Assembly (NCBI GenBank): GCA_030267965.1
Contig: BRYA01000146.1
Coordinates: 31,684-87,562 of the forward strand
Length of the DNA: 55,879 nt
Source: Triparma columacea
Taxonomy: Eukaryota > Sar > Bolidophyceae > Parmales > Triparmaceae
Direction of reading: 5' to 3'
Numbering within the stretch: position 1 is the first letter of the stretch; each line of letters opens with the position of its first letter. The notes beneath the pieces were generated by a model. That model worked only from the letters and a program-made list of their open reading frames with translations, was not told the origin of the DNA and ran no database searches. Below are positions 19,528 through 30,821 of this stretch, piece after piece. The position numbers and the translations under genes were made by a program.

Positions 19528-21462
19528 TTATTCCTCATCGTCGTCGTCGTTATCCTCATCGTCGGACATTTCGGTAACGTTGGTCCTCTTGAACTTGATC
19601 TTGGGTCTGAACAGAGCCCCAAACTCGTCATCATCCATGGCGTTCCCTTCTGCTATCTCCTCAGCGAGTTCTTCTCTAGATTTAACGATTCCCTTGGGCA
19701 CCTCTTCACCCCCCCCCCCCCCTTCACTCCCCCCACTCTCCTTCTTCTCCTTCTTTTCTTTCTTTCCCTTCTTCTTTTTCTTCCCCTCCACCAGCTCCTT
19801 CAAGTTGGGGTCAATCCACTGCCCCGCCCCTTCCAGCATCGTCTTAACATCCGGCGCCAGCTTCCTCCACTTCCTCTCGAAGAAGCTATAAACCACCCCC
19901 TCAATCCCCTCCTTCCCGTTACCTCCCCTCCCTACCCTTCCCGATCTGTGAACCCAAGTCTCCAGGCTTGGGGGAAAGTCGTAGAGCATGCAGTACTTCA
20001 GCCCCTTCACGTCTACTCCCCTACCCGCGACGTCCGTGCAGAGCAGGAGCTGGAATTTCCCGGCCCTGAAGTTGCTCAGCGTCTTTGTCCTCACGTCCTG
20101 CCTGATGTCCCCGTGGAGGGGGGCGTGGGGGGGGATGCCGGCCTCCCCCCCGTTGCGGTCGAGGAACCTAGAGACCTCCTTGAGCTCCCTGATGGTTGAG
20201 AAGAACACCATACACTGGGGCTTGCGCCGGAGGCCGGCGCAGGAAAGGATCTTGGGGAGGATATGTAGCAGCTTCTTGGGCCGCTTGTGGGAGGAGGTGA
20301 CGTGCAGGATCTGGGTTATCGTAGGGGGGAGGGTAGGGAGAGGGAGGGGTTCGGGGGAAGTTCCGGAAGTGGCCTCAGTTGCCTCAGTTGCCTCAGTCCC
20401 TGCTTCGGCAGCCTCCGTTGCTCCAGCCCCCAAGCCCTCTTCCAACATCTCCACTTCCTTGAACTTGTCGACCCCACCCTTGTTCGTCTTCATCGCCTCT
20501 CTCTCCTTGCTCTCTTCACCCCCCTTCCCCTCGCTTGCGCACTTCAAAAAAACCGCGTCTTCCCCAATCACGTCCCTGACCCCCTTCCCCGCCGTGGCAC
20601 TGAACCCCCAAAGCCCCCTCCCCCTCAGCATCCCCGCGACCTCGCTGATGTCGTCGGAGAAGTTCTTGCTGCAGAGCACGTCCACCTCGTCAAGGACAAG
20701 CACCCCAGTCCGACTCATAAAATTCGCGCACACTGGCATCGACATAAGGTCTTTCACCCTCCCGGGCGTCCCCACGACGAGTTCCACCCTGTTGCTCTCG
20801 AACCTCTCGACCTGCTCCTCCCTGTCTTCCCCCCCGACTGCCTTGGCGACCCTGACTTTCTTACAGATGGCCTTCGCCATCTTAACAACCTGGTTGCATA
20901 GCTCTCTTGTGGGTACGATCACCAGGGAGCTCATCGAGTCCCTCGCTGCGAGGAGGGGCACGAGATATGCCAGGGTCTTCCCCGTTCCTGTCGGGGCGTT
21001 GACGAGGTAACGGGTGGATGACGAACGGCTGAGGGAGAGAGGGATGAAAGAGCGCTGAACGGGGTTGAGGGTGGAGAAGGGGAGGCAGGACAGCGTGGTT
21101 GTTATTTGAGTCGGTAGATCGGAGGGGGAGATTGAGGAGACGGAACGAGGCAAGGGATTTGGGGTTGGTGAAGAGTTGGGGTCCCTGATATTACAGCAGG
21201 CTAGCTTTCTAAGTTGCTTGACGTCATCAGAAAGGGGAAAGGAATATAGCTGCGATTCAAAAGAGTGATAATCGTTGAAGTGAATAGCAGAGAAGGGTAG
21301 GATCACCCCAAAGCGGTCATGACCAAGTTTTTGGGCCTTTTTCTTCTTTTTCTTCTTTTTGGATTGTTGAACGACATCAGCATCAGAGTCGTTGTTATCT
21401 TCTTCTTCTCTCTTTTTTCTTTTAACGGCTTTTAGTTCCGCTTTCTTTTCCTTCTTTGTCAT
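19528..21462 (-). CDS. DEAD-box-type RNA helicase with DEVD motif II, 644 aa
   Basis: A single exon, with an ATG at 21462-21460. Order of motifs: a Lys-rich nuclear-type N-terminus; Q-motif region (NPVQRSFIPL); motif I APTGTGKT; Ia PTRELC; Ib TPGR; motif II LDEVD; motif III FSAT; then an acidic and Ala/Thr/Glu-rich insert of about 80 residues between the two RecA lobes; IV VFFSTI; V TDVAGRGVDV; VI HRSGRVGR; and a C-terminal Lys-rich then acidic tail. The second Ala of DEAD is Val here, which occurs in some members. A charged N-terminus and tail suggest a nuclear or nucleolar role such as ribosome assembly. I cannot match it to one yeast or plant orthologue with confidence. Confidence 0.93.
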   Translation of the reverse strand: MTKKEKKAELKAVKRKKREEEDNNDSDADVVQQSKKKKKKKKAQKLGHDRFGVILPFSAIHFNDYHSFESQLYSFPLSDDVKQLRKLACCNIRDPNSSPTPNPLPRSVSSISPSDLPTQITTTLSCLPFSTLNPVQRSFIPLSLSRSSSTRYLVNAPTGTGKTLAYLVPLLAARDSMSSLVIVPTRELCNQVVKMAKAICKKVRVAKAVGGEDREEQVERFESNRVELVVGTPGRVKDLMSMPVCANFMSRTGVLVLDEVDVLCSKNFSDDISEVAGMLRGRGLWGFSATAGKGVRDVIGEDAVFLKCASEGKGGEESKEREAMKTNKGGVDKFKEVEMLEEGLGAGATEAAEAGTEATEATEATSGTSPEPLPLPTLPPTITQILHVTSSHKRPKKLLHILPKILSCAGLRRKPQCMVFFSTIRELKEVSRFLDRNGGEAGIPPHAPLHGDIRQDVRTKTLSNFRAGKFQLLLCTDVAGRGVDVKGLKYCMLYDFPPSLETWVHRSGRVGRGGNGKEGIEGVVYSFFERKWRKLAPDVKTMLEGAGQWIDPNLKELVEGKKKKKGKKEKKEKKESGGSEGGGGGEEVPKGIVKSREELAEEIAEGNAMDDDEFGALFRPKIKFKRTNVTEMSDDEDNDDDDEE

Positions 21463-21834
21463 TCTGCTTTGATGGTCGGGTGCTCAGGCCTTTTATTTCT
21501 TCTTTATTTCTTCTTGTGGAATAATTACAGTAGTTAAAATTGGCTCAAAAAGTAATTATCAAATAGAAAGAGTGGATTCACCGACTTTTAAATATAGAAA
21601 ATCAAAGGGAGAGGGGCAAAGGCCGCTTTGAAAATGTGCTGCCTGCTGGTGAGCAAATTCCAAGGGAAACTCTCTGTGAAAGTTTCAAACGCATCTTCAT
21701 CGGAATCCCTCGCAGTCCAAGATCTGCCGACCCATTGCATTGCTGAAACTCCCCCTTTCGACCCCTCTCCACCATTATTTTGTGGTTTAATTCCAAATTG
21801 GAGTTTTTAAGTTCGGGACAAACCTTCCCTCCCC
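21463..21834. other. Divergent spacer between helicase and TPR-like genes
   Basis: 372 bp, AT-rich in the half near the helicase gene (including a TTTAAATATAG run near 21587) and pyrimidine-rich near the TPR-like start. A 60-codon frame at 21628 has no protein-like features. It probably holds both promoters. Confidence 0.5.
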
Positions 21835-23617
21835 ATGAAGATTACCAGTGGTACCGTCGCAGACGCGCCTCCTCTCACCCCATTCGAGCATGCCACTTCC
21901 CTCAAGTCTTCCGCTGTCGATCTTTACAAGCACGGCAAGTACTTAGCGGCCGGTGAGATGTTCGTCCAAGCCTCCTCGACTGTCCTAGTGGGTCACCCCA
22001 ACGACCTGGCCCAGGCGAGCAAGGACCTGGCGTGCGCGTGCTTTTCAAACGCGAGCAATGCCTTCTTGAAGGGGGGAGAGGGAGAGAGGGCGAAGAAGAC
22101 GGCAGAGAGGTGCCTTGAGTGGGCTCAAGATGAGGGTATGGAAGTGAAGGGAAGGTAAGAAGGGCTTACGGACGATTCTAGTGTAGTGGACTATGGTATG
22201 CATGTATTACCGCCACATATATATATATTTTTTTATCGCCTTTTTAACCCCCTGACCCCCTCCCAACCCACAGGTTTCGCCTCGCTCAGGCTTTCCTCTC
22301 CCTCGCCTCTTCCTCCCCACCTGGTTCATCCTCTACATCATCACACCTAGACTCCGCCCAGAAGAACCTCGCTATCGTCCTCTCCATAGAGCCCGGGAAT
22401 GAGCAGGCCCTCGCGCTCGCGAAGACTGGGTTGGATCTGAGCAAGAGGATAATTCAATCAGATTCGGACGAAATCCATAGTGAGGACGTAAAGGAGAAGG
22501 CGAGTTCAAAAGAAAAAGAAGTAGAGCCCGCGATCAACCAGCTGGAGGCTGCCTTGAACCCCTCCAAGTGCGCAGGGGGTGAGGGGGTCGGAGGGTCGGA
22601 ATTCATGGCCAACGACTGGGAGGCGTACCAGAAGGCTATGAGGGCCAAGAAAGAGAGAGATAAAAACACAGATTCGAAAAAAATCTCTCCTCTGCCCCCC
22701 TCACCCCCAGCGTCCCAGATAGTCCCCTCGACAACCTCCCTAGTGAACTCTTTAAAGGCCAGTATGAAGAGCACTTCCACCCCCTCCCCTGACATCCGCC
22801 AAACCACGACCCCGGAGTGGGACGACATGGCGAAGTCAGAGGCCGATCTCACCAGCTCCTTCAACGAGGTGGTCTCCGCGAACTCTTACGTCGTCTCAGC
22901 CTCGCAAGTTATGGAGACGCTCAAGACTACAGAGTCTAATTACAGTGACGGATGGAGGAAGACACACTTGGATAGAAGATACAAGGGGAAGGACAAGAAG
23001 CACTCGACGAAGGCGGGGAGGGAGGCGTGGGAGGAACTGGAGGGGATGGAGGAGGGTGCCGTGAAGGTGATCAAGCAGATCGGGGAAACAAAGAAGATGC
23101 TAGTGGATAGGGGCGGGGTGAAGGGGGTTCCCCTCGAGGGAGAGGAGAAAGACGGGGAAGAGGTGAAGGACTGGAGGAAGAAACTCAAGCAGAGGAGGAT
23201 GGGAGTTGAGATAAAGACAAAGCCTAAGGGGCGGGAGAAGGAAAAGTGCAAGGACGAGTGGGAGGAAATGCTAGGCATAGAGAATGAAGAGGTCAGGAGG
23301 GCCAACAAGCTAAAGGTGAGTTGGGATAGAAACGAAAGGAGGGAAACAGTCAAGCTGGGCCAGATTTTGCGGCCGCTCCTTTTGTAGCTTACTTACCCTT
23401 TCCCTCACTTTCGCAGGAGGAGAGACGGAAGGCCGAGAGGATGGCGGAGAAGAAGAAGCTCAACAGCGAAAAGACGAAGAAGAAGACGAAGAAGAAGCCG
23501 GGGAAGGTGGCGGACGCGAACAAGGCTGTGAACAAGGAGGTGGACAAGATACTGTCCAGCTTGTCCATAAAGGGGAAGAACGGAGATGACGACGAAGGTG
23601 ACGAGGATGGCATGTAA
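21835..23617 (+). CDS. TPR-like protein with charged coiled C-terminus, 520 aa
   Basis: Exons 21835..22154, 22274..23315 and 23417..23617; phases 2 and 0 join. Residues about 15-190 are alpha-helical and Ala/Leu-rich with paired helices (SSAVDLYKHGKYLAAGEMFVQ, then a DLACACFSNASNAFLKGG segment and a later QKNLAIVLSIEPGNEQALALAK unit), consistent with about three tetratricopeptide repeats. The rest is Ser/Pro-rich, then Lys/Glu-rich with predicted helices. Exon 3 is a Lys-rich stretch ending in an acidic tail, DDDEGDEDGM. TPR proteins usually serve as adaptors, and the C-terminal alternation of basic and acidic blocks may bind RNA or chaperones. No enzyme motif was seen. The PDE gene follows on the same strand after 259 bp. 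Confidence 0.75.
22216..22237. repeat. AT-dinucleotide/poly-T run in TPR-like intron 1
   Basis: ATATATATAT followed by a T7 run within intron 22155..22273, just before the pyrimidine-rich acceptor region. It is a small simple repeat. Confidence 0.8.
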
Positions 23618-23876
23618 TGGAAGTTTTGTTCCCAAGTCACAATCAAACAGAGTCGTTCTTTGGTATCATTGATTTGTCTTTAGAAGGCGTCATTAACGTA
23701 CCGAAGCAGAAGTAGATATATAAAAAAGAGCTGAGAGAGTGGCAAATTTTTAGGCCTCTCCTCACAAAAGAGCGAAAAACAAAAATTCGAAGGAAACAGT
23801 CACTAGAAAACCTGTCGCCGTGTGCAACAGAAAACAGAAGAAGTCTGTTTCTCTGGTGCTTTGGAGCATTTAGAAG

Positions 23877-26403
23877 ATGACGGAACCCGAAAAAACCAAC
23901 AACAAGGATGCACCTGAAAGGAGGGTCTCTATGCGCAGGCTCTCCTTGACTTCTCTAGCAGGAAAGGATATTCAGGCCAGTGCAGATATGGCCGAGGAGG
24001 TTAAAGGAAAGGCCATTGATAGAGCTGTCACAGTTAGACGGCGGAGCCTCGTGGCAGGAGTTCATGTGGAGAGGGACGTACAGAAGAAGCTCTTGGAAGG
24101 ACCGAACAACGAACTTGCAAAGGCGCTCCAGACCCCCCTAGCCTCGGCGGTACAAATGTTGGGGTGAGTTTGAGGGAGAAATCGCGGTGGACGGGGGGAT
24201 GAGGTCTGGAAGTAGTCTTTGCGGGCAGTAATGGATGCTCGTGGGTTCGCACATCTCACCCGAATGTCCCTCCCCGCCCGTTTCCCCCCCCCCACTTACC
24301 CTCCCCTGACCTTCCCCCCCCCCCTTCCAGGTCTATCATGCATATAGACGACCTTCCGAAGGAGGTGCACGACAAAGTTGAGAAAGTACTCACAATTCTA
24401 GGGGAGCCCGAGTCTCTTCTCGTGGTGAAGATGTCGACTGACAATAAGACAGGCATGGACAAGGAAAGTAAAGAGTGGTACAAGGAGTTCCTGGAGGGCG
24501 CGCAGGCGATCGATGACGACGACTTGAGCGAAACCGCCCGGAGCGAGGATTCCACTATCGACGAAGAAGTTAAGCAGATCTTGACGGCCACCGAGATGGT
24601 CGAGGAGGACGGAAATACTGTTGACAACTCGGCGCAGTCGCAGGGCTCAGAGAATCACTCCGATGGGAGAACTCAGAGAAAAACTCAGTTTCCGCAGGGC
24701 AGGAAGGGCAAGATGTACCGGAAGCGTGCTATGAAGGCCGCCATGAGTGACATAACACCTTCTGATATTGTTAACAGCAGTAGTGAGAGCGAGAGCGAGA
24801 GCGCGAGCGACTCGGGGAGCGAAGATGACCCCGACAAAGTCGCAGAATTCCTACAAAGAAGCGCGGCCGCCGGGAGAGAGCGTGTCGATTCCCCTGAGGA
24901 AGACCAGGCTGAGGGGCTCAAACCAAACCGGTGGTCCTTGATAAGGTGAGAATTGACGGGAGTAGAGGATGTTATACATGCATGGCGCGCCACTGCCGCT
25001 CGCCGCGAATTCACACTTCTATTTTTTTCTAACCATGTGCTGCAACCTCTCTCCGCCGCGTCTTGTTTTGTTGTTGTTCCAGATCTACGATGACCCCTTT
25101 GATGAGGTGGATAGCTATGGGCAAGCAGAGGAGAGTAGGCGTCGACAACGAGAAGGCGGCAGAAGATAAGAGGAGCAAGAGGAGCAATAGGAGCAAGAGG
25201 AGCAGCAGGGGAAAGAACGGCTCCTTCAAGCGGGCCAGGAGCGACGTTCATAGGAAAAGTTTGAGGGAGCTCGCCGGGGGGCCGGCAGAGAGCGGGAGGA
25301 GCCCTGGAATTATACAAAACCAGATATGTGCGGCTGAAAAGAAGGACAGGGAAAGGAGCCGGTCGGAGCGGTCCCGGTCCCAAAAGTCTCCCCAAATGCT
25401 GGAGATATCCATCCCCCAGATGAGGGACATGCAGGATGAAACAATTCAGCCTCTGCAGAAGTTCTTCGAGGCCCAGCATTTCGACGCTTGGCACTTCAAC
25501 GTGTTCGAGCTGGAGAAGCTTACGAAGAACCACTCCCTCTGGTTCCTTGGCATGATCCTGTTAGAGCATTACAAAATAGTGGACATCTTCCAGATAGACC
25601 AGGGCAAGCTCTCAAACTTCCTCCTAAACCTCGAGGAAAACTACTGCTACGACAAGGACACCCCTAACCCCTACCACAACCACATCCACGCCGCCGACGT
25701 CCTCCAGACCGTTGCCCACTTCTCAACCTGCGGCCCCATCCAGAAGAGGCTCCGCGTTATCCACGGGTTCGCCCTTTTCGTGGCAGCCATGGGGCACGAC
25801 TACAAGCACCCCGGGCGCACGAACGCCTTCCTCATCCACACCCAGAACGAGATAGCGATAACGTACAACGACATGTCTGTATTGGAGAACTTCCACGCGG
25901 CCAGCCTTTTCAAGGTTCTCATGGAGGACAACACTAACATACTTAGCGGGATGGACAACAAGGAGCTCAGGACGTTCAGGAACATGTGCGTGAAGACCAT
26001 CCTTGCGACTGACCTCGCGACGGGCTTTGAGTACGTAGGCCTCTTCAAGAGCCACGTCACCACAGGCCACGCCTTTGACTCTGAGGAGTCTAAGCTGCTT
26101 CTGATATCGCTGATAATGAAGGTCGCGGACGTCAGCCACCCGTGCAAGCAGTGGGAGGTTCACGCCCAGTGGTCCGAGTTGATCTCGAACGAGTTCTTCC
26201 TCCAGGGTGACCTCGAGATGGAAAAGGGCATGCCCATTAGCCCTCTATGCGACAGGAGCAAGCACCACCTACCGAAGAGCCAGTGCGACTTCGTGGACTA
26301 CGTTGTGAGGCCGTGCGTGGACGTGTTTAGCGAGTACTGTAAGAGCGACTTGTGGAAGAATACGATGCAGGAGAATTACGACAGGTGGAAGGGGATGATA
26401 TGA
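23877..26403 (+). CDS. Class I cyclic nucleotide phosphodiesterase, 740 aa
   Basis: Exons 23877..24163, 24331..24945 and 25083..26403; phases join, both junctions in phase 2. It hydrolyses cAMP and/or cGMP. The catalytic domain lies at about residues 425-730: YHNHIHAADVLQ (metal-binding His set), MGHDYKHPG with the HD pair, the internal TILATDLA helix, and KVADVSHPCKQW with the conserved Asp. The N-terminal 400 residues have no GAF or UCR domain. They include RRVSMRRLSL and RRRSL near residues 16-60, likely kinase sites, then acidic Ser/Glu repeats and a Lys/Arg-rich segment. The closest animal relatives by layout are PDE1/4/8-type. It lies about 9 kb from the cNMP/GAF PI3K gene, which may be chance. 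Confidence 0.93.
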
Positions 26404-26716
26404 TTAGATAATGGAAATAAGGAAAAGGAAAAGCCTCACACAAACAACAAGATACAACAACAACGACAACAACGACAACAAAAACCACAGGGGTTTTCTT
26501 AACAAGAAGAAGGGAACGGAGAATACGGGGAAGGGAGGGCCTGGCAAAGGGGGGCCTGAAGAGGGGGGGTACTTATAGTTACTCTGCGATAATTTTATGA
26601 AAAATAACCTTTTGAGGGTTCATTATTTGTGCTTCATATTCTGAAGTGGAGAGTTTGTACTCTCCCCTATTATCCTTTGTGTTTAAAAAACCACACTTCC
26701 CCCCTTTCCTTCCTCA
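26404..26716. other. Convergent 3' spacer with simple CAA repeats
   Basis: 313 bp between the stops of the PDE and PRA1 genes. It has an ACAACAACGACAACAACGA simple repeat near 26450-26485 and a G-rich block at 26520-26570, then AT-rich sequence. It probably holds both poly(A) regions. No gene was seen. Confidence 0.6.
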
Positions 26717-27310
26717 TCACACGTCAATCATCCCCCTCTCGTCCATCTTATCCTCCTCCCCCCCTTTCCCAGTCTTACTCTTAATATCCCCCGCGTTCCT
26801 CCCCGTCGCATGAGCCATCGTAACGAACCCCGTAACCCCCACCGTCGCCATCATAGGTACCAGACAGTAGTACAGGAACACGTAGACAGTTACAACCAGG
26901 AGGACACAGGTTCGACGGAAGGGTGTAATGTGGGGTTCGAGGGTAGGGGGGAGACGGAGGTTTACTGTTATACGATGGAGGTACCAGAGGAGGGATACTA
27001 GGGTACACATGAGCAGCATTAGAGGGTGGGATAGGGATATTATTAAGGCGTTTAAAAGGAGGATTAGGATGTAGTTTGTTAGGAAGAAACCTAGGTTTGA
27101 GGTCACGTTTGAACGGAGGGCTAAGGCGGAGGAGGGGATAACGTAGGCTGTGGGGGAGAGGCAGGTGTTTGGAGTAAGACCAAGGAAGAGGGGGAGGGGA
27201 CGGAGGTGGGTGAGGGTAAGACGGGAACGTAACTTTTGGATGATTGTTAGGAGGCGGTGTTTGACGTCCTTAGAGGTAGTAGGTGGTTGAATGGAGTTCT
27301 GAGGAGCCAT
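26717..27310 (-). CDS. PRA1 family protein (prenylated Rab acceptor), 197 aa
   Basis: A single exon. PRA1/YIP3 proteins sit in ER, Golgi and endosome membranes and help place prenylated Rab GTPases. Marks: an LRPLPLFLGL opening, then SALALRSNVTSNLGFFLTNY, the typical R-x-N-x-x-x-N-x-x-x-F-x-x-N-Y pattern before the first membrane pair, a first hydrophobic hairpin (about 85-115) and a second (about 135-165), and a charged cytosolic tail. Four membrane passes are predicted by eye. Length is normal for the family. The start codon is 225 bp from the left flank of the foldback element, so its promoter is short. Confidence 0.88.
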   Translation of the reverse strand: MAPQNSIQPPTTSKDVKHRLLTIIQKLRSRLTLTHLRPLPLFLGLTPNTCLSPTAYVIPSSALALRSNVTSNLGFFLTNYILILLLNALIISLSHPLMLLMCTLVSLLWYLHRITVNLRLPPTLEPHITPFRRTCVLLVVTVYVFLYYCLVPMMATVGVTGFVTMAHATGRNAGDIKSKTGKGGEEDKMDERGMIDV

Positions 27311-27516
27311 TGTGTTGGGGTTAAATGTGACAGTTGAGTTGGGGCGGGATGTGTTTGTGTATGTGTGTCTTTATTTGGCTAGGATTAATAGATATGTGTA
27401 TTTGGTTGGTAGTGTGTATGTGTTGGATATGTATACCCTACTAGGGGTGATAAATGAGGCCTAAATGAGGTGTAAATGAGATAGAAATGAAGTTTATGCA
27501 AAAAGAAGGCCCAATT

Positions 27517-27880
27517 TTCGGCTTCGTCAAAATCGCAGAGCTTGGGGGGACCGAATGGAAAAAAGACCGAAAATCGGTCCGTCCGGTCCGGTCCTGGCTT
27601 TTTGAGGACCGGACCAGGACCGGTCCTGTTTTTTCAGAACGGTCTTTTTTGGTCCTCGGCGGACCACTCCGAACGGTCTTTTTTTAGTACTTTTTGTCCT
27701 TTTTTGGTCTTTTTTAATGAATTCACGCCGGCAGGGACCAGTAGGATCGGTAAGGACCGGGACCGGATCGGGACGGACCGGACCAAAAAAATTCTCACAC
27801 ACCAGGACCGGACCGGACCGGACCGATCTCCAAAATGGCATCGTCCCAAGCTCTGCATTATTCGGCTTTCGTCAAAATCG
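27517..27880. repeat. Flanking direct repeats of the foldback element
   Basis: TTCGGCTTCGTCAAAATCG (27517-27535) abuts the left inverted repeat, and TTCGGCTTTCGTCAAAATCG (27861-27880) follows the right one after 5 bases. They differ by one T. They may be a long target-site duplication or part of an older nested insertion. Confidence 0.75.
27536..27855. mobile_element. Foldback/MITE-like element, 320 bp, with GGTCC-rich inverted repeats
   Basis: The ends are an exact 11-bp inverted pair, CAGAGCTTGGG (27536-27546) and its complement CCCAAGCTCTG (27845-27855). Inside, both arms carry an ATCGGTCC(G)GTCC repeat cluster of about 40 bp in inverted order, so the arms pair imperfectly for some 80 bp. 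It has no coding sequence; apparent frames follow the GGTCC repeats. It is flanked by near-identical direct repeats (27517-27535 and 27861-27880). The size, long inverted arms and lack of genes fit a non-autonomous foldback or MITE element. A family assignment needs other copies. Confidence 0.7.
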
Positions 27881-27913
27881 GAGCCCCAGAGAAGAGAGGC
27901 AAAATCTGAAATC

Positions 27914-30625
27914 ATGGAAACTGCTCTGTTCGTCACAATGGCGCTATTACATACTATTGGTACAACATATAGCTTCAAACCAACATCTATGGGTAAGTTA
28001 TAAGCATATATAGGCCTATAAACACAATATAATTGAGAATCTAAACAAAAGCTGCGATTATGAGGAGAGATTAAGGGGAGAATATTTCAAACAAGGAGCA
28101 TAATATCACATCACATTTAGACACACGACAAACATATTAGAGAGATAAAACAATATTACAAACAATTTGAGACATTTTAACACCAAATAGAGACAAGAAG
28201 AATAAGGAGAGCTGAAAAGAGGAGACTCCATTTCCAAATTATTCCCTCCGACAAGTTTCTCTCTTAGTGTCGCCTAAACACCTCCTACTAAGCACCTCCT
28301 AACCCCTCATCTCCCACCCCCTCTCCCACCCCTTTCCACCCTGCCCCCCCCACCCACACACACAGTCCGAGGCCTAAAGACTCGTCTCCTCTCCAAAGAC
28401 CCCTTTGTCTCCCTCGAGAATGTCCTCTCCCCCTCCTCCCTCGCCTTCGCCAAGCGTCAGAACAAAAGCACCATCGATTCTCTTGGAGACCCATCCTCAT
28501 CCCCCCGCATGAAGATGGTTAAGGACATCCTCGACAGCAAGGAAAAGATAAAGTACGCCTACCTCGTCGGTAAACAGAACGTCTACAACTACTGGCAGGA
28601 CGATAGCAACCCTCGTGGTCTATGGCGTCGTCAGAAGTACACTTCCTACACTTCAAACGGCGGTGACGGGGAGTGGGAAACGGTGATTGACCTGGACGAT
28701 GTCAATAAAAAGGAAGGGAAAAGCTGGGTATGGAAAGGTAGCAGATACCTACCCCTAACCCGCGACGCCACAAACACAGACGACGTTTCTAGGGCCATGC
28801 TCATGCTGAGCCCCGGGGGCAGCGACGCTGTCGTTGTCAGGGAATACGACCTGAAGGAGAAGAGGTTCGTGGAGAAGGAGGAGGGGGGGTTCAGGGTCGA
28901 GGAGGGTAAGACTAGGGTTACGTACGCGGACAGGGACACGGTTATATTAGGGGCTGTGGGAGTGGAACAGGGGGACGGGACGGACAGCGGGTACCCTAGG
29001 ACTGTCAGGGTTTGGAGGAGGGGGACGGACATCTCGGAGAGCGAGATTGTCTACGAGGGGGAGAAGGAAGACGTGGCGGTTAGCGGGTACATCGACGACC
29101 AGAGGAAAAGGGGGGGGAAGATGTGGGTGGTCTGGCAGAGGAGCAAAACGTTCTATACGGGGGAGTACTGGGTCAGGGAAGGGATGGAAGGAGAGAGCAG
29201 GAAACTTAACGTGCAGGAAGACGCTGATGTTAGCTTCTTCGGGAAACTCGCCGTCGTCGAACTTAGGAGCGAGTGGACTAGGGGTGACAAAACGTACAAG
29301 AAGGGCAGCCTCATAACCACAGACGCTAAGAAATTCGTGGAGGGGGGAGAGGAGGAATGGAGCGTGCTCTTTGAACCAACTGACAACGTCAGCTTAGGGG
29401 GACACTGCTACACGAAGAGCAGAGTCATACTCAGCACCATGGTAGACGTTAAGAGCAAGGTCGTATTCAAGCAGTGGACGGGGGAGGCTTGGAAAGTTAC
29501 CAACGAAGATAAGGGTGAAGGCACGTGTGACGCTAAGAACGTGAGCCCGGTGGACGGTGAGAACGGGGAGGATATCTGGGTTACGGTCAGCGGGTATGAT
29601 AAACCGAGCACGCTAAGTTTGGGGAAAGCTGATGTGAATATGGGAGAGGAGGTAAGAGGAGATGGAAGTAGATGAAGAAAAGGAAAGGCAAAGGGGGGAA
29701 CACAAACACAATTACCTAAACCATCCCCCCCCCACCCCCCCCCCCCCATTTAACCCAGTACATCACTAAAGACATTGCTTCCCTCCCCGACCTCTACGAC
29801 AAGACCGGTGTCTCGGTTTCCCAGGGCTTCGCCACCTCCCGTGACGGCACCAAGGTCCCCTACTTCATCGTAACCCCCGCCAACTTCAAGCCCAACTCCG
29901 ACACCCCCACCCTCCTCTACGGCTACGGTGGCTTCGAGGTTAGCCTGACACCAAGGTACTCCGCGACGGTCGGCAAGACCTGGCTAGAGAGGGGGGGCTG
30001 CTACGTCCAGGCTAACATTAGGGGCGGAGGAGAGTACGGTCCATCCTGGCACCAGAGCGCCCTCAAGGGTAAGAGGCAGAACGCCTACGACGACTTCATC
30101 GCGGTGGGGGAACACCTAATCAAGGAGGGAATATGCACGAGGGAGACGTTGGCATGCAGCGGGGGAAGCAACGGGGGACTACTCGTGGGGATGATGCTCG
30201 TACAAAGACCGGACCTCTGGGGTGCCATACACTGCGCCGTTCCCCTCCTCGACATGAAGAGGTACCACAAGCTGCTAGCAGGGGCGTCCTGGATGGCGGA
30301 GTACGGGGACCCGGACGTGGAGGAGGAGTGGGAAGGTTGGATCAAGGATATCAGCCCGTACCATTTACTAGAACAGGACAGGGAGTACCCACCGACGCTG
30401 TTCACGACGAGCACGAGAGACGACAGGGTCCACCCCGCGCACGCGAGGAAAATGGTGGCGAAAATGGAAAGGATGGGAGGGGGGAAATGGCCGGTTTACT
30501 ATTATGAGAACATGGAGGGGGGACATGGAGGTGCAGCGGACGCGAGGCAAATGAGCTATATGATGGCGCTGGAGTACGACTTCATGTGGGACACGCTGAC
30601 TAAAGGGAAACCGAAAGAATTTTAA
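27914..30625 (+). CDS. Prolyl oligopeptidase (S9A) with signal peptide, 743 aa
   Basis: Exons 27914..27992, 28366..29651 and 29759..30625. Exon 1 encodes a 26-residue signal peptide (METALFVTMALLHTIGTT...); exon 2 opens with the family's DPFVSLENVLS start. The beta-propeller covers about residues 100-440, and the peptidase fold is in exon 3. The catalytic triad is visible: Ser592 in GGSNGG, Asp677 in RDDRVHP and His711 in GGHGG. The LLYGYGGFEVS and NIRGGGEYG blocks are typical. It cuts short peptides after proline. A signal peptide is unusual for the cytosolic eukaryotic type and suggests a secreted or compartmental enzyme. The first intron is AT-rich and, at 373 nt, the longest outside the giant gene's intron 46901..47359. 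Confidence 0.93.
27993..28365 (+). other. Long AT-rich first intron of the prolyl oligopeptidase gene
   Basis: 373 nt, GTAAGT...CACAG. The first 250 nt are AT-rich with several ACATTT/ATATTA runs; the last 100 nt are a C/T-rich tract. No frame or structured RNA was seen. Confidence 0.75.
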
Positions 30626-30821
30626 GAAATTTTACAACTGCGGACCGGGGGGGGGGGGGAGAGGGGAGGATGGAAAGATATGAAAAAATATATCACCACC
30701 CGTTGTTTTGGGGCCTTTTGTTTGGGTTTTCATTCGTTTTGTTTATTTTTGTTTTGTTGTTGTTGTATGTGCTTCCGTTTTTCGTTCAGTATCTTGTAAA
30801 CGCAGCCTTCCCACCACACCC

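Larger units (their letters stand above)
27311..27913. other. Divergent spacer holding a foldback element
   Basis: 603 bp between the PRA1 and prolyl oligopeptidase starts. The first 200 bp are unique, with TGTG/ATGTGT-rich runs; the rest is the foldback element and its flanking repeats, described separately. Only 58 bp separate the right inverted repeat from the oligopeptidase ATG. Confidence 0.7.

Noticed and set aside
19988..21010. 340-codon plus-strand frame
   Set aside because: Antisense to the helicase exon, whose motifs are all intact on the other strand.
27530..27850. Protein-coding frames in the GGTCC-rich region on both strands
   Set aside because: They mirror the repeat (Arg/Ser/Gly/Pro runs), appear on both strands and lie within the foldback element.
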